A DNA stretch of 11,994 bases from the NCBI GenBank assembly GCA_030619365.1, contig JAUXBQ010000061.1:1-11994 (forward strand), read 5' to 3'. This DNA comes from a candidate division FCPU426 bacterium (GTDB lineage: Bacteria > Oederibacteriota > JAAXVQ01 > JAUVAV01). The notes beneath the pieces were generated by a model. That model saw only the letters and a list, made by a program, of their open reading frames with translations. It was not told where the DNA came from and did not search any database. A program made the translations under genes and the position numbers. This document shows, piece by piece, positions 1-5,900 of the stretch; the first letter of the stretch is position 1, and each line of letters opens with the position of its first letter.

Positions 1-240
1 AAAAAAGCTGAAAACGCAAAATAAATACTTATCCACAGAAATATCCACAGATGTGGAAAACTGGTTTTAGGCTTGAATAAAAAGCATAAACGTCCAACTC
101 GAAAAGTAAAGCTATAGATGTTTAAATAAAATCATTGCATAAAATACAATTAAGGAAAAAGCAAAAAAAGCAGAAAAGACAGGTGGAAGTCTAAGAAGTA
201 TAACATAAAAAACGACCAGAAGGAACAGACAAAAAGGAAA
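1..240. other. Candidate oriC-side region: DnaA-box cluster and AT-rich DNA
   Basis: This is the left part of a 324-base stretch with no gene. Three DnaA-box-like 9-mers lie within 32 bases: a perfect TTATCCACA at 29-37, ATATCCACA at 41-49 (one mismatch), and TGTGGAAAA at 52-60, which reads TTTTCCACA on the minus strand (one mismatch). The first two start 12 bases apart in the same orientation. Positions 61-240 are A/T-rich, suited to duplex unwinding. DnaA boxes next to rpmH are a classical origin arrangement. The region is cut by the window edge, so more boxes or dnaA itself may lie to the left. Without a GC-skew minimum it remains a candidate; the cluster could also be a DnaA-regulated promoter region. 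Confidence 0.55.
29..37 (+). promoter_or_regulatory. DnaA box, perfect consensus (TTATCCACA)
   Basis: This is an exact match to the strong DnaA-binding 9-mer. Two one-mismatch boxes follow at 41-49 (direct) and 52-60 (inverted), so it is unlikely to be a chance hit in non-coding DNA upstream of rpmH. Confidence 0.65.
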
Positions 241-251
241 CCCCATTTGCC

Positions 252-280
252 TTGACAAGCAAAACCAGTTTAAGTATGAT
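252..280 (+). promoter_or_regulatory. Sigma70-type promoter of the rpmH operon
   Basis: A perfect -35 hexamer TTGACA (252-257) is separated by exactly 17 bases from the -10 hexamer TATGAT (275-280, five of six matches to TATAAT). Transcription would start near 286-288, giving a leader of about 38 bases before rpmH. This is the best promoter-like sequence I found in the window. All genes downstream to yidC are closely packed, so it plausibly drives rpmH-rnpA-yidD-yidC and perhaps khpB and mnmE. Confidence 0.7.
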
Positions 281-324
281 GCCAAAATGCCAGAAAATTA
301 TAGGTTTAGAAAGGAATTGTTTTC

Positions 325-462
325 ATGTCTAAACGAACATTTCAACCGAACAAGTCCAAGAGGAAAAAAGATCACGGATTTCTCTCCCGCATGAAAACCA
401 AGGGCGGACAAAACACCATAAGCGCCCGGCGGGCAAAAGGGAGAAAGCGTCTGGCGGCCTAG
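325..462 (+). CDS. rpmH: 50S ribosomal protein L34
   Basis: The product is the small basic protein L34 of the large ribosomal subunit. The 45-codon frame begins MSKRTFQPNKSKRKK and continues with HGFLSRMKTKGG and ISARRAKGRKRLAA, which is the whole L34 family pattern (N-terminal KRTFQPN, central HGF, C-terminal RRAKGRKRL). Length is normal for L34 (about 44-47 residues). The start ATG is preceded by an AAGGAA ribosome-binding site at 311-316. A strong sigma70-type promoter lies just upstream at 252-280. rnpA begins eight bases after the stop, the near-universal bacterial rpmH-rnpA pair. Identification is essentially certain. Confidence 0.97.
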   Translation: MSKRTFQPNKSKRKKDHGFLSRMKTKGGQNTISARRAKGRKRLAA

Positions 463-470
463 ACCTTCGC

Positions 471-827
471 ATGGAAAAAAGATTGAAGCGGTGCCAGAGC
501 CAGAAAATCACGCAGACCAAGGAATATGATAGGGTATTTAAAAATGGCAAGAAATTCTCAGGGACATTTTTAAAGATACACATCCTGAAAACCGCTGCAA
601 ACAAAGGGAAAAACGGCATCATTATCAGCCGGAGAATAAAAGGATCGGTAAGACGCAACCGGTATAAACGTTTACTGCGGGAAGTGTTTCGACTAAACCA
701 ACATGAGTTCGCCGCAGGCGTGGAAGTTGTAGTGGTCTTATTTAAAAAAACGGAAAAAGACAGTTACGCTGTCATGGAAGACGAAATAAAACGGCTGATG
801 AGCAAGGCCGGATATCTGAAGAAATAG
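471..827 (+). CDS. rnpA: Ribonuclease P protein component
   Basis: RnpA is the protein subunit of RNase P. It binds the catalytic RNA and helps it cleave 5' leaders from precursor tRNAs. The 118-residue length is typical. The signature RNR segment is clear at residues 61-71 (RRNRYKRLLRE), and the N-terminal part (KRCQSQKITQTKEYDRVFKNG, about residues 6-26) matches the family's basic leader and first helix. The frame opens eight bases after the rpmH stop with no good Shine-Dalgarno sequence, so translation is probably coupled to rpmH. yidD follows nine bases later. The order rpmH-rnpA-yidD-yidC confirms the call. Confidence 0.95.
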   Translation: MEKRLKRCQSQKITQTKEYDRVFKNGKKFSGTFLKIHILKTAANKGKNGIIISRRIKGSVRRNRYKRLLREVFRLNQHEFAAGVEVVVVLFKKTEKDSYAVMEDEIKRLMSKAGYLKK

Positions 828-836
828 AAATGAAAA

Positions 837-1046
837 ATGAAAATAATAATAATATTATCCATAAAGCTATATCAAAAAATAATCTCGCCATTTATCGGGC
901 CCGCGTGTCGATTTCTCCCATCGTGCTCTGATTATACTTACCAAGCCGTGCAAAAGTACGGAGCATTAAAAGGCTCGTTTCTGGGGATGAAAAGAATTAT
1001 GAAATGTCATCCTTTTCATCCCGGTGGATTCGATCCGGTTCCATAA
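837..1046 (+). CDS. yidD: Membrane protein insertion efficiency factor YidD
   Basis: YidD is a small membrane-associated protein that assists YidC-dependent membrane protein insertion. The 69-residue product has a short hydrophobic, amphipathic start (residues 1-20) and the family hallmarks: ISPFIGPACRFLPSCSDY (about 16-33) with Cys24 and Cys30, the YGALKGSFLGMKRIMKCHPFHPGGFDPVP-type C terminus, and Cys57. The family is often annotated as a 'haemolytic' DUF37 protein. The ATG at 837 is used because the nearby ATG at 830 is out of frame; there is no strong ribosome-binding site, which suggests coupling to rnpA. It sits between rnpA and yidC as in most bacteria. Confidence 0.95.
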   Translation: MKIIIILSIKLYQKIISPFIGPACRFLPSCSDYTYQAVQKYGALKGSFLGMKRIMKCHPFHPGGFDPVP

Positions 1047-1075
1047 CATGAAAATTACTGCCCGGAGGGCGTTTA

Positions 1076-2668
1076 ATGGATAAGCGATTTATCATATTTA
1101 TTGCGATTTCAGCCGTGATTCTGTATATATCCAATTATATGATCATTAACCGCACAAAAAACGCGGTAAAAAGCACCACTAGCGATCAAATAGTAAAGGA
1201 AAACGACGAAAAAACGGTAAAAATAGTCGAAAAAGTGGAAGAAATAGACAAAATTATCAGGCAAGAATCAGAAAACGGTAAAAGAAAAATTGTGGATATT
1301 AGCACGGATTTCCTTAAAATACAGGCGGATTCAAGAGGAGCTCGCCTAAAACATGTAGTTATTAAGCACTATATAAAGAAAGACAAAATAGATGAAATAG
1401 ACCTGATAGACGAAAATGTTAGCGGGAACCACTTCGTAATGACGGGTATGATCGACGACCAGGACGCCGGGCTGGAAACCTCGAATTGGAGTATAAGCAC
1501 CGAGGCCAACCGTATACGCTTTAAAACCGAGCCCAAAGCAGGGCTTTACGTGACCAAGCTATTGACCATTGACGAGAATGATTATACCGGGCAAGTAGAA
1601 ATTATCTTGGAAAACAAAACCGAACAGGACGTGGAGTTTAAAAATTTATCAATCCAGTGGGGACCAGGTAAAAACACCGGAAAAAGCCGGTACAATGTAA
1701 AACAAATCGTCGTTTACCAGGATGGAAAAACCAAGCGCATTAAAAATAAAAAGAAGGATGAAACGATCACCCTGCCGCTTTCCGACGGCTGGGTAAGTAT
1801 GAAAGATCAGTATTTTTGCGCGTTGTTCTACGGCGCGCCCGAGGATTTTAAATCGGCCGAAGTTCGTCAAAACGCCAATCAAACACTGGACTTTTCCTTA
1901 AATTTAAAGGAGAAAATCGTTAGGCGCCAAAGCCTGGAAAAATACGCGTTTAAAGTATATTTTGGTCCTCAAAACTATCAAGATTTGAAAAAGCACGGAA
2001 ATAATTTGCAAAAAATAGTAAACTTCGGACTTTTTCACGTCATTAGTGTGCCATTTTATTATTTGCTCAAATTCTTTTACGCACTGACAAAAAATTACGG
2101 ATTCGCGATTATTCTATTAACCATACTCGTCAGGCTGATTTTGTGGTGGCCGACGCAGAAGAGCTATACCTCCATGAAAAAAATGCAGACGGGCATGAAT
2201 AAAATGCAGCCCCGGCTGAAAACACTGAAAGAAATCTACAAGGACAATCCCTCCAAACTCAACGAAGAAACCATGAAACTGTACCGGGAGTACCAGATCA
2301 ATCCCATGGGCGGATGCCTGCCCATGCTGCTGCAGATGCCGGTCTTTCTGGCCCTGTATTGGACGCTGAATTCAGCGGTAGAACTCAAAGGCGCGGAATT
2401 TATCTGGTTTTGGACAGACCTGTCCGCTAAAGATCCGGTATACGTGTTGCCCCTGATGATGGGGCTCAGCATGTTTGTACAGCAAAAAATGTCAACCGCG
2501 CCCGCCGCAACCAGCGAAGCCGCTACCCAGCAAAAAATGATGCTTTACCTCATGCCGGCCATGCTGACTTTTTTCGCGTTTATGTGGCCCTCAGGATTGC
2601 TCATTTACTGGGTGGTGTCAAATATTCTCGCGATTGGGCAACAGATGCTGATTAACCGGAAAGCTTAA
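1076..2668 (+). CDS. yidC: Membrane protein insertase YidC (Oxa1 family, Gram-negative type)
   Basis: YidC inserts proteins into the inner membrane, alone or with SecYEG. The 530-residue product has an N-terminal anchor (about residues 5-24), a charged linker (30-70), a large beta-rich periplasmic-type domain (about 75-315) and the conserved insertase core with the remaining membrane helices (about 320-527). The core contains the groove arginine at residue 353 (in TILVRLILW), the cytoplasmic hairpin with TSMKKMQ, the YREYQINPMGGCLPMLLQMPVF signature, and a final helix ending near LLIYWVVSNILAIGQQ. The architecture is that of diderm YidC, not the short Gram-positive SpoIIIJ form. A GGAGGG ribosome-binding site at 1064-1069 supports the ATG at 1076. 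The C-terminal tail is short. Confidence 0.96.
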   Translation: MDKRFIIFIAISAVILYISNYMIINRTKNAVKSTTSDQIVKENDEKTVKIVEKVEEIDKIIRQESENGKRKIVDISTDFLKIQADSRGARLKHVVIKHYIKKDKIDEIDLIDENVSGNHFVMTGMIDDQDAGLETSNWSISTEANRIRFKTEPKAGLYVTKLLTIDENDYTGQVEIILENKTEQDVEFKNLSIQWGPGKNTGKSRYNVKQIVVYQDGKTKRIKNKKKDETITLPLSDGWVSMKDQYFCALFYGAPEDFKSAEVRQNANQTLDFSLNLKEKIVRRQSLEKYAFKVYFGPQNYQDLKKHGNNLQKIVNFGLFHVISVPFYYLLKFFYALTKNYGFAIILLTILVRLILWWPTQKSYTSMKKMQTGMNKMQPRLKTLKEIYKDNPSKLNEETMKLYREYQINPMGGCLPMLLQMPVFLALYWTLNSAVELKGAEFIWFWTDLSAKDPVYVLPLMMGLSMFVQQKMSTAPAATSEAATQQKMMLYLMPAMLTFFAFMWPSGLLIYWVVSNILAIGQQMLINRKA

Positions 2669-2692
2669 ACCTAGCCTGGGAGGACACGGACC

Positions 2693-3451
2693 ATGCCGGA
2701 AATTATACGTGAAGCGAAAACCGTAGAGAGCGCGATCGAAGCCGCCCTGGAAGCGCTGGGATGCACACGCGAGGAGGCGGATACGGAAATTATTCAGGAG
2801 CCCGGCAAAGGCATCTTTGGACGGACGAAAATGGCCAAGGTCAAGGTTACCTGTGCCCACGGGGCAGAAACCACAAGTGCTAATGACCAGGAGACAGGCT
2901 CCGGCGAAGCGAGGGAGGACTGGCAGGAGAACATTTCGCAAGGAAAGAATACCCTTACGAAGATGTTGAATCTCATGGGCCTTCCGAACGCAAAAATTCA
3001 GAGTCGACAGGAGGAAGACGCGATCTACCTGGATATTCACAGCGAAGCCGAAGGCCTCTTGATTGGCCGGCACGGCCAAACGCTGGCCTCCTTGCAATAC
3101 ATATTGAACCGTATCATGAATCATCAGCATGCCAAAAAGAGCCGTTATATCGTGGACGTGGGCGGGTACCGCGTACGGTACAAAATCATATTGGAAAAAA
3201 TGGCCAAGCGGATTGCCCACAAAGTGGCCGAGAGCAAGGAAGAAGAGCAATTAAAGGCCATGAGCGCGTTTGACCGACGGATCATTCATATGAGCATGAA
3301 AGACAACCACGACGTCACCACGTATAGTCTGGGCGAAGGCAATTTCCGCCGGGTTGTCATTGCGCCCAAGGGCATGCCGCGAAAATCAGAGGATAAGGCT
3401 GTTGAAATTCCGGAAGAAGAAGACCAAGGCGGCGAGGAAAGCGGACTTTAA
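2693..3451 (+). CDS. khpB: KhpB/Jag RNA-binding protein (Jag_N, KH and R3H domains)
   Basis: This is the Jag/KhpB protein, an RNA-binding protein usually encoded just after yidC and linked to cell-envelope and small-RNA control in species where it has been studied. The domain order is canonical: Jag-N (about residues 1-50, with the GKGIFGRTKMAKV motif), a short polar linker (about 52-88), a KH domain with the GXXG loop GRHG at 125-128, and an R3H domain with Arg195-x3-His199 followed by NHDVTTYSLGEGNFRRVVI. The tail is acidic. A GGGAGG ribosome-binding site at 2678-2683 supports the ATG at 2693. The jag symbol is a common synonym. RNA targets cannot be deduced here. Confidence 0.93.
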   Translation: MPEIIREAKTVESAIEAALEALGCTREEADTEIIQEPGKGIFGRTKMAKVKVTCAHGAETTSANDQETGSGEAREDWQENISQGKNTLTKMLNLMGLPNAKIQSRQEEDAIYLDIHSEAEGLLIGRHGQTLASLQYILNRIMNHQHAKKSRYIVDVGGYRVRYKIILEKMAKRIAHKVAESKEEEQLKAMSAFDRRIIHMSMKDNHDVTTYSLGEGNFRRVVIAPKGMPRKSEDKAVEIPEEEDQGGEESGL

Positions 3452-3472
3452 ATCAAATAGAGAGAATTAAAA

Positions 3473-4975
3473 ATGGATATGCGGTCGGATTCGATCGCCG
3501 CGATCAGCACGCCCCAGGGCCGAAGCGGTATAGGAATAATCAGAATATCCGGGGCAAACGTCCTGGATATTATAGGCAAATTTGTTTCCTCCCAGTACAG
3601 TTTGCAGAAACTCGTCACAGCCAAGAAGCGCAAGCTCATTCACGCCAGGGTCATTAACCAAGATAAAGAAATCATTGATGAAATCCTTCTAGCCTATCTG
3701 CCAAAGAAAAAATCCTTTACCGGTGAGATAACGGTTGAACTGAACTGCCATGGCGGCCGGGCGATTATGGCCGAAACGTTAAAAATGGCGATACGATCCG
3801 GCGCGCGCCTGGCCGAACCAGGAGAATTCACGCGAAGAGCATTTGAAAACGGACGCTTGGATCTCGTACAGGTAGAGGCCGTCAACGAGCTTATCCAGGC
3901 CAGAACCAAAAACGCCATTAAAGCCGCCTGGCGGCAGATGGAAGGCGGGTTGACCAGGAGATGCACGGATTTGCGTGAGCAGTTGGTAACAGTTTTGTCT
4001 GAAATTCAGGCCAGGACGGATTTCGATCACGATCATTTGGCAGAGACGAATCAATATACGAAGGAATCACCGGACTTTAGTCCGGAGTTACCGCATCCCC
4101 TCTCCCTTTTAGGGAGAGGGATAAAGGGTGAGGGTGACCCGAATACTCCGCACTTCAGTGCGGGGATGATTTATTCCTGGGATCATCCGCTTAGGAACTC
4201 CTTAGATATCATAAAAAAGATGCTTGAAACCGCCGAAAAGAGCAAATATCTGACGCACGGATGCTGGGTAGTATTATCCGGGCCGCCAAACGCGGGCAAG
4301 TCAAGTATATTTAACTCGATTTTGAATATTGAGCGGGCCATTGTCAGCGAAACACCAGGCACAACCAGAGATCACATTTCCGAGCAAATAGACCTTGATG
4401 GAATGGAGGTTCGCCTGACAGACACGGCAGGCATGCGCGTTGCCCAGGATGAGATAGAATCAATATCAATCGGGAAAAGCCGGCAGCAAAGATTGTCAGC
4501 AGACATCGTTGTATATATTTTTGATCAAAGTATTGAAATGAGCGACTACGAGCAAAATGAGGCGGAAACCGTGTTAAAGCAAGAAGGGTTCGTTGTTTTC
4601 AATAAAAGTGATCTGGAAATGCACAAAACAGTGAAGAAATTTAGCCAGAGAAACAAAAGCAATAAAGTGTTTTATGTATCTGCTCTGAATAAAACCGGAA
4701 TTGAGCAATTTCTAGATCAAATGTCAGAAGAGATTAACGAAAAATCACTTTATAGCGAAAACACGATAACTTTAAACATGAGGCAAACACAGGCACTTGA
4801 AAAAGCAAAGAAAGCAATAACTGAAGCAAGGGAAATACTAGGAACAAGCAGAAATTTAGACCTAGCCATGTTCGAATTGCAGGAAGGGATTAAAGCATTG
4901 CAAGAAATAATAGGCGAAGTCAGTACGGACGAAATATTGAATAACATATTTAGCAAATTTTGTATTGGAAAATAG
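3473..4975 (+). CDS. mnmE: tRNA modification GTPase MnmE with an in-frame repeat-like insertion
   Basis: MnmE, with MnmG, modifies uridine 34 in the wobble position of certain tRNAs. The N-terminal tetrahydrofolate-binding domain (about residues 1-120) contains the family opening SDSIAAISTPQGRSGIGIIRISG and GEFTRRAFENGRLDL. The G domain shows G1 GPPNAGKS at 270-277, TTRD at 297-300, DTAG at 317-320 and NKSD at 377-380, and the protein ends in the canonical FCIGK. At 500 residues it is longer than usual (E. coli 454). The excess lies around residues 195-240, between the DFDHD segment and the G domain, where the DNA is a chain of hairpins (4070-4163). All motifs are intact, so I infer a working enzyme. 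An alternative start at 3479 is possible; no strong ribosome-binding site decides. Confidence 0.95.
   Translation: MDMRSDSIAAISTPQGRSGIGIIRISGANVLDIIGKFVSSQYSLQKLVTAKKRKLIHARVINQDKEIIDEILLAYLPKKKSFTGEITVELNCHGGRAIMAETLKMAIRSGARLAEPGEFTRRAFENGRLDLVQVEAVNELIQARTKNAIKAAWRQMEGGLTRRCTDLREQLVTVLSEIQARTDFDHDHLAETNQYTKESPDFSPELPHPLSLLGRGIKGEGDPNTPHFSAGMIYSWDHPLRNSLDIIKKMLETAEKSKYLTHGCWVVLSGPPNAGKSSIFNSILNIERAIVSETPGTTRDHISEQIDLDGMEVRLTDTAGMRVAQDEIESISIGKSRQQRLSADIVVYIFDQSIEMSDYEQNEAETVLKQEGFVVFNKSDLEMHKTVKKFSQRNKSNKVFYVSALNKTGIEQFLDQMSEEINEKSLYSENTITLNMRQTQALEKAKKAITEAREILGTSRNLDLAMFELQEGIKALQEIIGEVSTDEILNNIFSKFCIGK
4070..4163. repeat. Three-hairpin compound repeat inside mnmE
   Basis: Three perfect inverted repeats lie in series. 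Hairpin 1 (4070-4085) is CCGGACTTTAGTCCGG. Hairpin 2 pairs CCCTCTCCCT (4098-4107) with AGGGAGAGGG (4111-4120), a 10-bp stem with a three-base loop, followed by AAGGGTGAGGGTGACCC (4124-4140). Hairpin 3 (4148-4163) is CCGCACTTCAGTGCGG. Hairpins 1 and 3 share the form CCGSACTTYAGTSCGG. From memory, the middle sequence resembles the dispersed palindromic repeats with CCCTCTCCC...GGGAGAGGG...GGGTGAGGG found between genes in many bacteria. Here it is in frame and read through as protein. Copy number elsewhere in this genome cannot be seen. Confidence 0.75.
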
Positions 4976-4978
4976 TAA

Positions 4979-4994
4979 TGTTTCACGTGGAACA
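4979..4994 (-). promoter_or_regulatory. parS centromere-like site (reverse orientation)
   Basis: TGTTTCACGTGGAACA is the exact reverse complement of the canonical 16-base ParB-binding site TGTTCCACGTGAAACA. It starts three bases after the mnmE stop codon. ParB (Spo0J) loads on such sites near the origin for chromosome segregation. A second perfect copy in the opposite orientation lies at 5873-5888. Confidence 0.9.
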
Positions 4995-4996
4995 TA

Positions 4997-5031
4997 AGTA
5001 ATGCCGTAGGGGCGGACCCCTGTGTCCGCCC
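4997..5031 (+). repeat. Hairpin repeat copy A (GTAGGGGCGGAC family), right arm incomplete
   Basis: This 35-base unit matches copy B (5039-5073) at 33 of 35 positions, with a 42-base offset. It contains an 8-bp stem, GGGCGGAC (5010-5017) with GTCCGCCC (5024-5031). The outer right arm, which would read CTACGGC, is replaced by AGACCGC, so the longer stem of copy B is lost. It lies in the mnmE-rsmG gap. From memory, similar GTAGGGGCG...CGCCC units are widespread intergenic repeats in several phyla. Confidence 0.8.
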
Positions 5032-5038
5032 AGACCGC

Positions 5039-5080
5039 AGTAATGCCGTAAGGGCGGACCCTTGTGTCCGCCCTTACGGC
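5039..5080 (+). repeat. Hairpin repeat copy B with perfect 15-bp stem
   Basis: GCCGTAAGGGCGGAC (5045-5059) pairs perfectly with GTCCGCCCTTACGGC (5066-5080) around the six-base loop CCTTGT. The first 35 bases duplicate copy A with two substitutions. No T-run follows, so a repeat element is more likely than an intrinsic terminator, though in RNA it would fold strongly between mnmE and rsmG. Confidence 0.82.
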
Positions 5081-5101
5081 CATGTCCGCCAGGAAATCAA
5101 C

Positions 5102-5128
5102 GGGCAGGCACAGGGGCCTGCCCCTACG
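5102..5128 (-). repeat. Hairpin repeat copy C, inverted, arms changed
   Basis: GGGCAGGC (5102-5109) pairs with GCCTGCCC (5116-5123) around ACAGGG, and CCTACGG follows. Read on the minus strand it begins CCGTAGGGGCAGGCCCCTGT, aligning with copy A except that the arm GGA/TCC has become AGG/CCT on both sides. It ends about 25 bases before the rsmG start. Confidence 0.7.
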
Positions 5129-5152
5129 GGAAGTCAAAATGGAAATATATAA

Positions 5153-5866
5153 ATGACCGACCAAGAGTTACTATTAACCGGATTTGAGGAGCTGAATCTC
5201 AGCATTGATAAGCAGAAAGTTAAAAAGTTTTTTGATTACATGAAATTACTGGTTAGTTGGAGTAAAAAGATGAATATAACCTCGCTAACTAGCAGCCAGG
5301 ACATTATAATTAAGCATTTTATTGACTCAGTAAGTAGCGCAGCATACATATCTTATTCAGATAAAAAAATAATAGACATTGGATCAGGAGGGGGATTCCC
5401 AGGATTGCCTTTGAAAATAGTTTTCCCAGAGATTCAGATAACCTTTGTTGATTCTTCAAGCAAAAAGGCGAGAGCTTTAAAATCTATTTGCGAAGAATTG
5501 AAAATGGATAACTACCAAGTTATCAACGATAATATTGAAAACGTAGCGAGAGTGCAAACCCATAGGGAGTCATATGATATAGCTGTTTCCAGGGCGGTAT
5601 CTCCCTTGAATACACTGCTTGAATACATGATACCCATGCTTAGGGTAAAAGGTAAGGCGGTTATATATAAAGGACCGGATGTGGAAAAAGAAGTGGAAAA
5701 CTCACATAATGCACTTCGAGTTCTTAAATCAAAAATAAAGAAAAACGTGTATTTTAGGCTACCTTTTACCAATGAAGGCAGGAGAATTTTAGTTGTGGAA
5801 AAAGAAGGAAAAACAGAACCAGAGTACCCTCGTGGAATAGGAAAACCCAGGAAAAGGCCGCTGTAG
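5153..5866 (+). CDS. rsmG: 16S rRNA (guanine-N7) methyltransferase RsmG (GidB)
   Basis: RsmG uses S-adenosylmethionine to methylate N7 of guanine 527 (E. coli numbering) in 16S rRNA. The 237-residue length is normal (E. coli 207, others to about 240). The family N-terminal block MNITSLTSSQDIIIKHFIDSV is followed by the SAM-binding loop IIDIGSGGGFPG (glycines at 77-84), an acidic ribose-binding Asp100 in FVDSSSKKARAL, and VSRAVSPLNTLLEY; the C terminus YPRGIGKPRKRPL is typical. The ribosome-binding site is weak, and the nearby ATG at 5139 is out of frame. The gene is strikingly AT-rich (one 60-base line, 5221-5280, counts 14 G+C) and is flanked by two parS sites. In many bacteria parAB follows it, but here recF does. 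Confidence 0.95.
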   Translation: MTDQELLLTGFEELNLSIDKQKVKKFFDYMKLLVSWSKKMNITSLTSSQDIIIKHFIDSVSSAAYISYSDKKIIDIGSGGGFPGLPLKIVFPEIQITFVDSSSKKARALKSICEELKMDNYQVINDNIENVARVQTHRESYDIAVSRAVSPLNTLLEYMIPMLRVKGKAVIYKGPDVEKEVENSHNALRVLKSKIKKNVYFRLPFTNEGRRILVVEKEGKTEPEYPRGIGKPRKRPL

Positions 5867-5872
5867 TCCCGA

Positions 5873-5888
5873 TGTTCCACGTGAAACA
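5873..5888 (+). promoter_or_regulatory. parS centromere-like site
   Basis: TGTTCCACGTGAAACA is identical to the canonical bacterial parS 16-mer and lies in the 34-base rsmG-recF gap, just upstream of the recF ribosome-binding site. It is inverted relative to the site at 4979-4994, 894 bases away. ParB bound here could also influence recF transcription, which is inference. Confidence 0.93.
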
Positions 5889-5900
5889 CAAGAGGGAAAA

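Noticed and set aside
2618..3250. 210-codon open frame on the minus strand opposite khpB
   Set aside because: It lies opposite a gene with full Jag/KH/R3H motifs, shows no recognisable family pattern and has no credible ribosome-binding site.
4070..4163. Frameshift or pseudogene in mnmE
   Set aside because: The reading frame is continuous, and all GTPase motifs and the C-terminal FCIGK lie downstream in the same frame.
5045..5080. Intrinsic terminator after mnmE
   Set aside because: The 15-bp stem is strong but no T-run follows, and related copies lie next to it in both orientations, so a repeat element explains it better.
4997..5128. CRISPR array
   Set aside because: Only two direct copies are present; each unit is itself a hairpin, the interval is too short for spacers, and the third copy is inverted.
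5680..5802. Two TTTTCCACA-type DnaA boxes (minus strand) at 5680-5688 and 5794-5802 in rsmG
   Set aside because: Each has one mismatch, and both are explained by Val-Glu-Lys codons (GTG GAA AAA) in an AT-rich gene; they may be real but cannot be told from coding constraint.
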